64,000 nucleotides of DNA from JACKNG01 sp050184115 (GCA_050184115.1 JBFXAQ010000004.1:186001-250000); one strand, 5' to 3'. Positions 32,631 through 41,418 are shown, counted from the stretch's first letter. A program made the numbers and translations. Notes: generated by a model from the letters alone, not told the origin.

Positions 32631-33374
32631 GTGGATCGCATGATTTACCTCGCCATGTCGGCGGCCAAGCAGACCATGAACGCGCAGGCGCTGGCGACGC
32701 ACAACCTCGCCAACGCCGGCACCACGGGTTTCAAGGCCGACTTCGAGGCCATGCGCGCGATGCAGGCCTATGGCCCCGGTCATCCCGCACGGGTCTTCGC
32801 CAAGACCGAACGACCGGGCATCGACTTCGCACCCGGCACCATCGAGCAGACCGGCAACGATCTCGACATCGCGGTCAACGGCGATGGCTTCATCGCCATC
32901 GTCGCCCCGGACGGCAGCGAGGCCTACACCCGCGCCGGCGACCTGCACCTCACCGTCAACGGCCAGCTGCAGACCGGCGCCGGTCACCCGGTGCTCGGCA
33001 ATGGCGGCCCGATCGCGGTGCCGCAGGCGCAGTCGATCAAGATCGGCATCGACGGCACGCTGTCCATCCGCCCGCTCGGGCAGGAGGCCAACACGCTGGC
33101 CCAGGTCGACCGCATCAAGCTGGTCAAGCCGCCGCTGGCCGATCTCGTCAAGGGCCCGGACGGTCTCTTCCGCCTCGCCGACGGCAGCTCGGCACCGGCC
33201 GATGCCGCGGTCGGCGTGGTCCAGGGCGCACTCGAGCGCAGCAACGTCAACAGCGTCGCCGAGATGGTGTCGCTCATCACCCATGCCCGCCAGTACGAGA
33301 TGGCGGTCAAGGCCATGGCCAGCGCGCAGCAGATGGATGCCGCCGCCGGTCGCCTGCTCAACCTGAACGGCTGA
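32631..33374 (+). CDS. flgF: Flagellar proximal rod protein FlgF
   Basis: The 247-residue rod protein begins MDRMIYLAMSAAKQTMNAQA with a GTG start at 32631; the N-terminus fits family members and a GGAG site lies upstream. The rod signature LATHNLANAGTTGFKADFEA and the C-terminal VNSVAEMVSLITHARQYEMA are clear, ending MDAAAGRLLNLNG. An internal ATG three codons later is possible but less likely. Confidence 0.95.
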   Translation: MDRMIYLAMSAAKQTMNAQALATHNLANAGTTGFKADFEAMRAMQAYGPGHPARVFAKTERPGIDFAPGTIEQTGNDLDIAVNGDGFIAIVAPDGSEAYTRAGDLHLTVNGQLQTGAGHPVLGNGGPIAVPQAQSIKIGIDGTLSIRPLGQEANTLAQVDRIKLVKPPLADLVKGPDGLFRLADGSSAPADAAVGVVQGALERSNVNSVAEMVSLITHARQYEMAVKAMASAQQMDAAAGRLLNLNG

Positions 33375-33393
33375 CCCAAGCAGAGGAACCCGC

Positions 33394-34179
33394 ATGGCTT
33401 CCGCATTGAACATCGCCCAGACCGGTCTCGACGCGCAACAGACGCGCCTGGCCGTGATCGCGAACAACCTCGCCAACGTCGCCACCACCGGCTTCAAGAA
33501 GAGCCGGCCGGTGTTCGAGGACCTGCTCTACGAGACCATCGCCCAGCCCGGCGCCGCCTCGTCGCAATCGACCGAGCTGCCGTCCGGCCTCATGCTCGGC
33601 ACCGGCGTGCGCACCGTGGCGACGAGCAAGGTCTTCACCCAGGGCGAGCTGTCACCGACCGACAACGCGCTCGACGTCTCTATCCAGGGCCGTGGTTTCC
33701 TCCAGGTGCTGATGCCCGACGGTTCCACCGCGTACACCCGCGACGGCACCATGTCGATGAACTCGCAGGGTCAGCTGGTGACGCCCTCGGGCTACGAGAT
33801 CGATCCCGGCATCACCATTCCGACCGAGGCGCTCTCGATCACCATCGGCCAGGACGGCACGGTCTCGGTGCTGGTCGCCGGGCAGAGCACGCCGACCCAG
33901 GTCGGCCAGTTGCAGCTCGCCGATTTCATCAACCCGCAGGGCCTGCAGCCGATCGGCGAGAACCTGTACAAGGAGTCGGTCGCCAGCGGCAACCCGCAGA
34001 CCGGTACCGCCGGCCTCAACGGGCTCGGCACCTTCATCCAGGGCGCGGTGGAATCGTCCAACGTCAATGCCGTCGAGGAACTCGTCGACATGATCGAGGC
34101 CCAGCGCTCCTACGAGATGAACTCGAAGGCCATCCAGACCGCCGACGAGATGATGCAGTTCATCACCCAGACCTTGTGA
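33394..34179 (+). CDS. flgG: Flagellar distal rod protein FlgG
   Basis: The 261-residue protein is the main subunit of the distal rod. Its signatures are RLAVIANNLANVATTGFKKS near the N-terminus, PTDNALDVSIQGRGFLQVL, and at the end VNAVEELVDMIEAQRSYEMN with AIQTADEMMQFITQTL. The length is exactly typical. It lies 19 nt after flgF. Confidence 0.97.
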   Translation: MASALNIAQTGLDAQQTRLAVIANNLANVATTGFKKSRPVFEDLLYETIAQPGAASSQSTELPSGLMLGTGVRTVATSKVFTQGELSPTDNALDVSIQGRGFLQVLMPDGSTAYTRDGTMSMNSQGQLVTPSGYEIDPGITIPTEALSITIGQDGTVSVLVAGQSTPTQVGQLQLADFINPQGLQPIGENLYKESVASGNPQTGTAGLNGLGTFIQGAVESSNVNAVEELVDMIEAQRSYEMNSKAIQTADEMMQFITQTL

Positions 34180-34202
34180 TCACGCCACGCGAGACACCCG
34201 CC

Positions 34203-34931
34203 ATGACCACCATCCGCGCCTCGATCCTGCCCAGCCTGGCCACGCTCGTCGCCGTCGCGCTGCTCGCCGGCTGCAACTCGACGCCACGCCGTGACCCCGA
34301 GTACGCGGCGTCCTACCCGGCCGCGCCGGTGACGCCAGAGGCGGCGCAGGCCGCCAGCGGCGCCATCTACCAGCATGGCCACGATCTCGCCTTCTTCGAG
34401 GACATCAAGGCGCGGCGCATCGGTGACATCCTCACCGTGCGCCTGACCGAGAACAACAACGCGCAGAAGAAGTCGGACACCGCCATCGGGCGTTCCAACA
34501 GTTCGAGTATCGAGAACCCGACCATCCTCGGTGCGACGCCGCAGTTCAACCTGCCGAAGCTGCTGCCCTTGTCGAGCACCAAGGACAACACGCTCGAGAC
34601 CAATCTCGCCGCCGAGCACGACTTCTCCGGCAACTCCGATTCCAGCGTCTCCAACACCCTGACCGGTGACATCACCGTGACCGTCGCCGACGTGCTGCCG
34701 AACGGCTACCTCATGGTGCGCGGCGAGAAGCGCCTGAACATCAACCAGGGCAACGAGTACATCAAGATCTCGGGGCTGGTGCGCCCGATCGACATCGCCG
34801 CCGACAACAGCGTGGCGTCGACCCGCATCGCCGACGCCACCATCATCTACAACGGCGACGGCGCCACGGCGGACGCCAACCGCGCCGGTTGGCTGACGCG
34901 CTTCTTCGTCAGTGCGGCGTCGCCGTTCTGA
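34203..34931 (+). CDS. flgH: Flagellar L-ring lipoprotein FlgH
   Basis: The 242-residue outer-membrane lipoprotein forms the L ring. It has a signal with lipobox LLAGC, then FFEDIKARRIGDILTVRLTE, AEHDFSGNSDSSVSNTLTGD and VLPNGYLMVRGEKRLNINQG, and a C-terminus with SAASPF. ATG 34203 is preferred because it gives a normal signal peptide; an in-frame GTG at 34176 overlapping the flgG stop would add nine polar residues. Confidence 0.95.
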   Translation: MTTIRASILPSLATLVAVALLAGCNSTPRRDPEYAASYPAAPVTPEAAQAASGAIYQHGHDLAFFEDIKARRIGDILTVRLTENNNAQKKSDTAIGRSNSSSIENPTILGATPQFNLPKLLPLSSTKDNTLETNLAAEHDFSGNSDSSVSNTLTGDITVTVADVLPNGYLMVRGEKRLNINQGNEYIKISGLVRPIDIAADNSVASTRIADATIIYNGDGATADANRAGWLTRFFVSAASPF

Positions 34932-34976
34932 GCGCGCGCCCACTACGACACCGATGACGACAACGAGGGTAAGGAC

Positions 34977-36095
34977 ATGACCAGCACACTGCGCAGCACC
35001 ATCATCGGCATCGTCGCGGCACTGCTGCTCGGCGCGACCACGCCGGCCAGCGCGGAACGCATCAAGGATCTCGCCCAACTCGCCGGCGTGCGCGAGAACC
35101 AGCTCGTCGGCTACGGCCTGGTGGTCGGGCTCGATGGCACCGGCGACCAGACCTCGCAGACGCAGTTCACCATCCAGAGCATCCGCAACATGCTCAACCA
35201 GCTCGGTGTGACCCTGCCGCCGACGGCCAACCCGCAGCTGAAGAATGTCGCCGCGGTGATCGTCCACGCCAACCTGCCGCCCTTCGCCAAGTCGGGCAGC
35301 GCCATCGACGTCACCGTGTCCTCGATCGGCAATGCCAAGAGCCTGCGCGGCGGCAGCCTCGTGATGACCCCGCTCAAAGGTGCCGACGGCGCCGTCTACG
35401 CCATGGCCCAGGGCAACCTCGTGGTCGGCGGTTTCGGTGTCGACGGTTCGGATGGCTCGAGCATCACCGTCAACGTGCCGAGCGTCGGTCGCATTCCCAA
35501 CGGCGCCACCGTCGAGCGCGAGGTGGTCACGCCGTTCATGGCCGAGGACTACCTCACGCTGAACCTCCACCGCAACGATTTCACCACCGCGTCACGCATG
35601 GTCGAGGCCATCGACGCCGTGCTCGGCGACAGCTCGGCGGTGGCCGTCGATGGCGGCTCGATCCGCGTCGTCGCGCCGGTCGATCCGGCCCAGCGCGTCG
35701 CCTTCATGTCGCTGGTCGAGAACATCGAGGTCGCGCCCGGCGACGCCCCGGCCAAGGTGGTCGTGAACTCACGCACCGGCACGGTCGTCATCGGCAACAA
35801 GGTCATGGTCAGCGCCGCGGCGGTGACCCACGGCAGCCTCACGGTCACCATCAGCAACAACCCGGTCGTGAGCCAGCCGGCGCCGCTGTCGGGCGGCCAG
35901 ACGGCGGTGGTGCCGAAGCAGGACATCGAGGTCGCGCAGGCCAACAATCGCATGTTCCTGTTCAACCCGGGCGTCTCCCTCGACGACATCGTGCAGGCCG
36001 TCAACGGCGTCGGCGCGGCGCCCGGCGATCTCGTCGCCATCCTCGAGGCGCTGAAAGAGGCCGGGGCGCTGCGTGCCGAGCTCATCGTCATCTAG
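34977..36095 (+). CDS. flgI: Flagellar P-ring protein FlgI
   Basis: The 372-residue periplasmic P-ring subunit has a Sec signal ending TPASAERIKD, then LAGVRENQLVGYGLVVGLDG, SIRNMLNQLGVTLPP, SSIGNAKSLRGGSLVMTPLK and the C-terminal NGVGAAPGDLVAILEALKEA. It is full length and the last gene of the flgB operon. The stop codon is followed after 19 nt by a copy of a repeated intergenic element. Confidence 0.97.
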   Translation: MTSTLRSTIIGIVAALLLGATTPASAERIKDLAQLAGVRENQLVGYGLVVGLDGTGDQTSQTQFTIQSIRNMLNQLGVTLPPTANPQLKNVAAVIVHANLPPFAKSGSAIDVTVSSIGNAKSLRGGSLVMTPLKGADGAVYAMAQGNLVVGGFGVDGSDGSSITVNVPSVGRIPNGATVEREVVTPFMAEDYLTLNLHRNDFTTASRMVEAIDAVLGDSSAVAVDGGSIRVVAPVDPAQRVAFMSLVENIEVAPGDAPAKVVVNSRTGTVVIGNKVMVSAAAVTHGSLTVTISNNPVVSQPAPLSGGQTAVVPKQDIEVAQANNRMFLFNPGVSLDDIVQAVNGVGAAPGDLVAILEALKEAGALRAELIVI

Positions 36096-36173
36096 CGCGC
36101 AGGCCGATGAGAAACTACTGCGGAGGCCATCTGCGGCGTTGCGGGCGCGGCTGCGCCTGGGCAAAACGGGGGC

Positions 36174-36250
36174 AAAACGGGGACAGTTTACTTTGCGCGA
36201 GTACTCAGCCGCGGCCACGGCGCTGGCGCAAAGTTAACTGTCCCCGTTTT
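36174..36250. repeat. 25-bp near-perfect inverted repeat, REP-like
   Basis: The arms at 36174-36198 and 36226-36250 are reverse complements at 24 of 25 positions, around a 27-nt centre. The arms begin AAAACGGGGACAGTT. Palindromes beginning GGGGACAGTT are widespread in proteobacterial genomes as REP-type sequences linked to RAYT transposases; no such transposase gene is in this window. Just outside, GCAAAACGGG occurs twice in tandem. Confidence 0.8.
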
Positions 36251-36469
36251 CCTGCTCGCCTTCCCCGCGCCGGGCTCGCTGGCCTTCCTCGCTACGTTTC
36301 TCACCGGCCTGCCCACCCGCCTGCGCCGTAGGTGGCTCCGCCCGCAGATCGGTCGCTGACGCGGCAGCCCCTGCCGCCACCGGCGGCAGGCTTTGCCGCC
36401 GCGCCCGTACGAGCTGCGCAGGGCGAAAAAATCTCTCTTCAAAACAAGCAGATAAAGCCTTGCCGAACT

Positions 36470-36485
36470 TGGCATTGCTTGTGCA
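36470..36485 (+). promoter_or_regulatory. Sigma54 promoter of flgJKL
   Basis: TGGCATTGCTTGTGCA has GG (36471-36472) and GC (36483-36484) separated by exactly 10 nt. Transcription would begin near 36496. The ATG at 36486 therefore lies upstream of the mRNA start, so flgJ must begin at a later codon. Confidence 0.7.
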
Positions 36486-36521
36486 ATGGGTTCGGCAGGT
36501 ATTTCGCTTGGAACCCATGCA

Positions 36522-37502
36522 ATGGATGCACCGGCTGCCGGTGGTTATGTCGACTTCACGCGCTTCTCGAAGCTGCGCGAAGCGTCGCATGGCGACCAGG
36601 CCGCGGCGCTGGCCAAGGTCGCCGACGAGTTCGAGGCCCTGTTCGTCGACCTCATGCTCAAGGCCGCGCGCCAGGCTTCGCCCGGCGATGGCCTGTTCGA
36701 CTCCCAGGCCGGCGATACCTACCAGGAGATGTTCGACCAGCAGATTGCGCAGAGCATCGCCGCCGGCCAAGACCTCGGCATCGGCCGTGCCCTGCAGCGC
36801 CAGTTCCAGGCCCTTCTCGGCGCGGACACGGCGAACCGTGAGGAGGGCGAACGCCGTCGCGTGAACGGGGAGGCCGGTGCCCAGCCCGAACTGAACCCGC
36901 TGCGCCGCTACCTCGGCCCTTCACCCTACGTCCAGGCCGAGGCGCCCAGCGCTGCGGTGCGCCGTGCGCCGCGGCCCGATAGCAGCGCAGACGGCGACGA
37001 TCCGCGAACCGGCTTCATCGCCGCGCTCGGCGCCCACGCCGAGCGGGCCGGGCGCGAACTCGGCGTGCCGCCACGCGCGCTCCTCGCCCAGGCCGCGCTC
37101 GAGACCGGCTGGGGGCGTCATGTCATGCAGCAGGCCGACGGCCGGAGCGCGCACAACTACTTCGGTATCAAGGCCGATGGCAACTGGCACGGCGCGGTCG
37201 TGCGCGTGCCGACGACCGAGTACGTCAACGGTCGCATCATGACGGTGACGGCGAATTTCCGCGCCTACGACACGCCGGCTGCCGCCTTCGGCGATTACGT
37301 CGACTTCATCCGCGACAACCCGCGTTACCGCGAGGCCCTGGCCAGCGGTGCCAGTGAGCGCCGGTACGCGCGCGAACTGGCGGCGGCCGGCTACGCCACC
37401 GACCCGGCCTACGCCGAGAAGATCATCGCGATCATCGAAACCGGTGACTGGACCATGTATCCCGCCACCACCCCCGCCCTCGACCCTGACCAAGGGAGCT
37501 GA
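36522..37502 (+). CDS. flgJ: Peptidoglycan-hydrolysing rod-cap protein FlgJ
   Basis: The 326-residue protein caps the rod and opens the murein. The N-terminal rod-binding domain (VADEFEALFVDLMLKAARQA, QEMFDQQIAQSIAAGQDLGI) is followed by a glucosaminidase domain (~165-320) with LLAQAALETGWGRHVMQQAD (catalytic Glu), NYFGIKADGNWHG and FRAYDTPAAAFGDYVDFIRD. The start at 36522 (MDAPAAGGYVDFTRF) is chosen because the upstream ATG at 36486 overlaps the promoter -12 box. It is the first gene of flgJKL. Confidence 0.95.
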   Translation: MDAPAAGGYVDFTRFSKLREASHGDQAAALAKVADEFEALFVDLMLKAARQASPGDGLFDSQAGDTYQEMFDQQIAQSIAAGQDLGIGRALQRQFQALLGADTANREEGERRRVNGEAGAQPELNPLRRYLGPSPYVQAEAPSAAVRRAPRPDSSADGDDPRTGFIAALGAHAERAGRELGVPPRALLAQAALETGWGRHVMQQADGRSAHNYFGIKADGNWHGAVVRVPTTEYVNGRIMTVTANFRAYDTPAAAFGDYVDFIRDNPRYREALASGASERRYARELAAAGYATDPAYAEKIIAIIETGDWTMYPATTPALDPDQGS

Positions 37503-37507
37503 CCTCC

Positions 37508-39391
37508 ATGGCGAGCAGTACCTTCGAAATCGGCCTGTCCGGCCTCATCGCGGCCCAGCAGGGCCTCGCCACCACCGGCCACAACATCGCCAACGTCAAC
37601 ACGGCAGGCTACAGCCGCCAGCGCGTGACCCTGGAGACCCGCGAGCCGCAGTTCATCGGCTACGGTTTCACTGGCAAGGGTGTCGACGTGCAGGCGATCG
37701 AGCGCATCGCCAATGAGTTCCTGGTCGACCAGTTGCGCAACTCGACCGCCAACGAGGCCCGCGCCGCCAAGCTGTCCGAACTCGTCGACCAGATCGACGC
37801 CCAGGTCGGCGACGCCCTCGTCGCCGGCGGCGTGCAGAACTTCTTCGAGTCGGTCGGCGACGCCAACGACGACCCGCGCCTGATGGCGACGCGCCAGGTG
37901 CTGTTGGAGAGTGCGAGATCGATGGTGTCGCGCATCGCCGAGCAGGAGGAGCAGTTCAACCTGATCTCGCGCAGCGTCAACCAGCAGATCGGCGGCTCGG
38001 TGCAGAAGATCAACGCGCTGACGGGGGCGCTGGCGGCACTCAACATCGACATCGCGCGCGGCGCCGGGCTGGCCTCGGGCGAGCCGTCGAACGACCTGCT
38101 CGACAAGCGCGACCAGCTGCTGAACGACCTCTCCCGACTGGTCGGGGTGCAGACCCAGCAGCGCGCCGACGGCATGGTCAACGTGGTGCTCGGCGACGGC
38201 CAACTGGTCGTCACCGGTGGCGTTGCCACTGCCCTGCAGGCCACCACCAACCCGATCGACGCCTCGCGCATGGAGATCAGCCTGGTCGTCGGCGGCAACC
38301 TGACGCAGGTCACCGACACCCTCGGCGGTGGCGAACTCGGCGCCTTGATCGATTTTCGCGACGCCAACCTCGACCCCGCGCGTAACGCCATCGGGCGGCT
38401 CGCGACGACGCTTGCCATCACCCTGAACGAGCAGCACCGCCAGGGCATGGATCTCGACGGCGCGCTGGGCGGGGATCTCTTCTCGATCCCGCCGCCGGAC
38501 GTCAACTCCCTCGGCACCAACAGTGGTTCGATCAGCCTCGCCTTCGACCCAGCCACGGTCGGTAATCTCACCACCGCGGACTACCGCCTGACCCACGACG
38601 GCACCAATTTCACCCTGATGCGCTTGTCCGACCTGAGCCAGCAGACCCTGTCGGGCGCCGGCCCGTTCACCGTCGACGGCCTGACCATCACGGTGACCTC
38701 GCCACCGGCGGCCGGCGACCAGTACCTGCTGCAGCCGACCAAGTTCGTGCCGCGACAGATGCAGGTCGCCATTGCCGACGCGCGCAAGATTGCGCTGGCC
38801 TCGCCGGTCTCCACCGCGAGCGCCACGACCAATATCGGCAGCGGCGAGATCACCCGCCCGCAGGTGCTCGATGCGACGGACGCGGCGCTGCTCAACCCCG
38901 TGCAGCTGGTGTTCAACGATCCGCCGACGACCTACCAGGTCAACGGCGCGGGTCCGCTGATCGCCTACACGGCCGGCGCCGACATCGATCTGAATGGCTG
39001 GCGGGTGCAGATCACCGGCGCCCCGCTGCCTGGCGACATCTTCACCGTCCGCAGCAACGCCGGTGGCATGGGCGACAACAGCAACGGGCTGAGCTTAAGT
39101 GCGATGCAGTTCCAGCCGCTGATGGCGGGAGGCACCGCGACCTACCAGGAAACCTACGGCGTGCTGGTCGGCGAGGTCGGCGCGGCCGCGCAGCAGGCGC
39201 GCATCAGCCGCGATGCGCTCGGCGCGCTGAGCGAGAACGCGCAGGCCGCACGCGACGCCTTGTCGGGCGTCAACCTCGACGAGGAGGCCGCCAACCTGCT
39301 GCGCTACCAGCAGGCCTTCCAGGCCGCGGCGCGCGTCATCTCGGCCGCCGACGCCGTGTTCCAGTCGCTCATCGAGGCGGCGCGAGGATAG
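37508..39391 (+). CDS. flgK: Hook-filament junction protein FlgK
   Basis: The 627-residue protein is HAP1. Its N-terminal signature is QGLATTGHNIANVNTAGYSR, followed by RVTLETREPQFIGYGFTGKG. The C-terminus is GVNLDEEAANLLRYQQAFQA with RVISAADAVFQSLIEAARG. The variable central domain is of average size. It lies 5 nt after flgJ, with GGGAG before the ATG, and is secreted with FlgN. Confidence 0.97.
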   Translation: MASSTFEIGLSGLIAAQQGLATTGHNIANVNTAGYSRQRVTLETREPQFIGYGFTGKGVDVQAIERIANEFLVDQLRNSTANEARAAKLSELVDQIDAQVGDALVAGGVQNFFESVGDANDDPRLMATRQVLLESARSMVSRIAEQEEQFNLISRSVNQQIGGSVQKINALTGALAALNIDIARGAGLASGEPSNDLLDKRDQLLNDLSRLVGVQTQQRADGMVNVVLGDGQLVVTGGVATALQATTNPIDASRMEISLVVGGNLTQVTDTLGGGELGALIDFRDANLDPARNAIGRLATTLAITLNEQHRQGMDLDGALGGDLFSIPPPDVNSLGTNSGSISLAFDPATVGNLTTADYRLTHDGTNFTLMRLSDLSQQTLSGAGPFTVDGLTITVTSPPAAGDQYLLQPTKFVPRQMQVAIADARKIALASPVSTASATTNIGSGEITRPQVLDATDAALLNPVQLVFNDPPTTYQVNGAGPLIAYTAGADIDLNGWRVQITGAPLPGDIFTVRSNAGGMGDNSNGLSLSAMQFQPLMAGGTATYQETYGVLVGEVGAAAQQARISRDALGALSENAQAARDALSGVNLDEEAANLLRYQQAFQAAARVISAADAVFQSLIEAARG

Positions 39392-39395
39392 AACC

Positions 39396-40598
39396 ATGCG
39401 AGTCACCACCAACCAGATCTACGCCCAGTCGCTGAACCGCATCTTCGAGCTGCAGAAGAGCTCGCTCGACATCCAGAGCCAGGTCGCCACCGGCAAGCGC
39501 ATCAACCAGCCTGGCGACGACCCGGTCGCCGCTGCCACGGTGCTGCAGATCAAGGAGCGCCTGCAGGCGGTCGAGCAGTACGATCGCAACGGCGTCATTG
39601 CCGAGCAGCGTCTGACCCAGGTCGACGACATCTTCGGTGGCGTCAGTCACGTCCTGCAGCGCACCCGCGAACTGCTCATCCAGGGGCGCAGTGAGGCGCT
39701 CGGGGCGAGCGACCGGCGCGCGGTGGCCGCCGAGATCCGCGAGCAACTCGATGTCCTGGTGGATCTCGGCAACACCCGCAACGCGTCGGGCGAGTACATC
39801 TTCGCCGGCGCGGCGGTGACCACCCGTCCGTTCATCCGCGACGCACTCGGCAACGTCAGCTACAACGGCGACCAGACCGTGCGTCGCATCCAGGTCTCGG
39901 AGACCCGCCAGGTCGAGGAGAGCTTCACCGGGCAGGAGGCCTTCGTCGCCATCCGCAAGGGTAACGGCGTGTTCGCGGCCGCGCGCAACCCGGCGAACAG
40001 CGGCACCGGCCAGGTCAGCGACAATGTCATCGTCAACGGCGCGGCCTACCTGCCGCACGACTTCCGCATCAACTTCACCAGCGCGACCACCTACGACGTC
40101 ATCGACGACACCGCTGGCAGCACGCTGCTCAGCGCGCAGCCCTACGTCGAGGGCGCCGCGATCGGGTTTGCCGGCATGGCCGTGACCGTCATCGGCGCGC
40201 CGCAGGCCGGTGACGAGTTCACCCTCCAGCCGAGTCCCAACCAGTCGATGTTCGCCACCGTCAACGACATCGCGGTGGCGCTGGAGACCGATTTCCACGA
40301 CGCCGCCGGCGCCGCCCGCTTCGGCTTCGACATGGACCGCGCCATCGAGGATCTCGACCAGGCCATGGAGAAGGTCGCCGAACTGCGTTCCAGCACCGGC
40401 GCCCGCCTCAACACCATCGACGCCCAACGCAACAACAACGAGGATTCGGGCATCAACCTGCAGACCCTGCGCTCGAACCTCGAGGACGTCGACCTGACGG
40501 CGGCGATCAGCAAGCTCGCGCAGCAGACCACGGCGCTCGAAGCCGCGCAGGCGGCGTTCGTACGAGTTCAGGATCTCAGCCTGTTCGACTACCTCTAG
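39396..40598 (+). CDS. flgL: Hook-filament junction protein FlgL
   Basis: The 400-residue protein is HAP3. It begins MRVTTNQIYAQSLNRIF and has the flagellin-like N-terminal helix SLDIQSQVATGKRINQPGDD with PVAAATVLQIKERL. The C-terminal helix region reads LRSNLEDVDLTAAISKLAQQ followed by TTALEAAQAAFVRVQDLSLF. It lies 4 nt after flgK. As after flgI, a repeated intergenic element begins 19 nt after the stop. Confidence 0.97.
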   Translation: MRVTTNQIYAQSLNRIFELQKSSLDIQSQVATGKRINQPGDDPVAAATVLQIKERLQAVEQYDRNGVIAEQRLTQVDDIFGGVSHVLQRTRELLIQGRSEALGASDRRAVAAEIREQLDVLVDLGNTRNASGEYIFAGAAVTTRPFIRDALGNVSYNGDQTVRRIQVSETRQVEESFTGQEAFVAIRKGNGVFAAARNPANSGTGQVSDNVIVNGAAYLPHDFRINFTSATTYDVIDDTAGSTLLSAQPYVEGAAIGFAGMAVTVIGAPQAGDEFTLQPSPNQSMFATVNDIAVALETDFHDAAGAARFGFDMDRAIEDLDQAMEKVAELRSSTGARLNTIDAQRNNNEDSGINLQTLRSNLEDVDLTAAISKLAQQTTALEAAQAAFVRVQDLSLFDYL

Positions 40599-41100
40599 CG
40601 GGCACAGCGCTCCAAAGCTACTGCGGCGACCACCTGCTGCGTTGCGCGTTACGCAGGGCTTCCTGCCCTGCGCCCTGCGGGCCGGCTTGACGGCCGTTCG
40701 ATTTCGCTCCCGGCGAAATCTGCGCCTGCGCTCCTCATTTACAACCAGTGAACTCCGGTGCTCGGCTCGCTCGCGCCGGGCTAACTGGTCGTCCTCGCTA
40801 CGCTTTGCAGCGCTGCGCGGCGGCTTCTGGAATGCGGAGTGGTACGGATAATTTGGTGACAGTCACCGATTTGCGAGACGACCGGAATACGGTGAGGAAT
40901 ACGGTGACTGTCACCAATTTCAGGAATACGGTGACTGTCACCAATTTCGGGGCAAGCCGGTTAGTGTCAGGAATTGGGTGACTGTCACCAAATTCGGGGG
41001 GGGGACGTTCAGGGACGTCGAGAACCCGCCTAAAGCGCACCCGTCGGTGGCCGCTAAGACGGCTTGCCAAGCCCGCAGTCGGGCCGATGGAGTGTGAACC
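40599..41100. other. flgL-fleQ intergenic region; flagellin genes absent
   Basis: There is no gene in this 502-bp gap, where Pseudomonas-type genomes carry fliC, fliD and fliS. It holds copy 2 of the ~190-bp element (40618-40805); a terminator-like 8-bp hairpin (40652-40659 with 40665-40672), which lacks a T-run; and the palindrome array at 40850-40997. Short open frames here are compositional noise. Confidence 0.6.
40850..40997. repeat. Tandem palindromic repeat array built on GGTGAC-GTCACC
   Basis: Four palindromic cores occur: GGTGACAGTCACC once (40855-40867) and GGTGACTGTCACC three times (near 40903-40915, 40930-40942 and 40978-40990), each flanked by AATTT on the outer side. Two units of 26 nt, at 40896-40921 and 40923-40948, are identical and repeat with a 27-nt period; a partial unit (GGAATACGGTGA) precedes them. 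This looks like a REP/BIME-type array. It is not a CRISPR array: there are no unique 30-nt spacers and each unit is itself palindromic. Confidence 0.85.
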
Positions 41101-41286
41101 ATGGGGCGTCGTGAATTTGTCCTGGCCGAGCAGCGCCTGCCGGAGCTGCGCCAACTGACCATCCTGATGCTGGCGGCGGTGGATGCCGGGCAGTGGGGCG
41201 TGGTCGCACGACTGCGCGCCGAGCGCGCGCGGCTCCTCGACACCCTGACGGCGGCGCTCGAGACCGGCGTCGCGACGGCAGCCTGA
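41101..41286 (+). CDS. Small FliT-like protein, possibly truncated
   Basis: The 61-residue helical protein begins MGRREFVLAEQRLPELRQL and continues TILMLAAVDAGQWGVVARLR, a pattern like the first two helices of FliT-type flagellar chaperones (mixed leucines, then a Trp before a basic helix). FliT/FleP normally has about 100 residues and lies just upstream of fleQ in pseudomonads, which is where this ORF is. It could be a remnant or a short functional form. The assignment rests on position and helix pattern only. Confidence 0.45.
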   Translation: MGRREFVLAEQRLPELRQLTILMLAAVDAGQWGVVARLRAERARLLDTLTAALETGVATAA

Positions 41287-41389
41287 CACGCCGGCGGCGT
41301 TCGCCGACCCGGCGAGCGCGTCGATTTTCCACGCGACGCGGCGGCTTGCGTTCGATCAACCTGGCGGCCTGTGGCCGCGCGTCTGCTTC

Positions 41390-41418
41390 TTGACACTCCC
41401 TGCCACGGTCGATTTAAT
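41390..41418 (+). promoter_or_regulatory. Sigma70-type promoter of fleQ
   Basis: A perfect TTGACA (41390-41395) is followed after exactly 17 nt by TTTAAT (41413-41418). The predicted start near 41425 gives fleQ a leader of about 98 nt. A vegetative promoter suits the top regulator of the flagellar cascade. Confidence 0.8.

Larger units (their letters stand above)
36096..36521 (+). other. flgI-flgJ intergenic region with repeated element
   Basis: This 426-bp gap holds no gene. It contains copy 1 of a diverged ~190-bp element (36115-36299), which shares a 29-nt left block (25/29 identical) and a 33-nt right block (28/33 identical) with a copy after flgL at nearly the same internal spacing (152 versus 155 nt). 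A 25-bp inverted repeat is embedded in it, and the flgJ sigma54 promoter lies at the right end. Confidence 0.7.

Noticed and set aside
40850..40997. CRISPR array
   Set aside because: The repeats are themselves palindromic, the spacing is only one nucleotide between identical units, there are no unique spacers of 30 nt and no cas genes.
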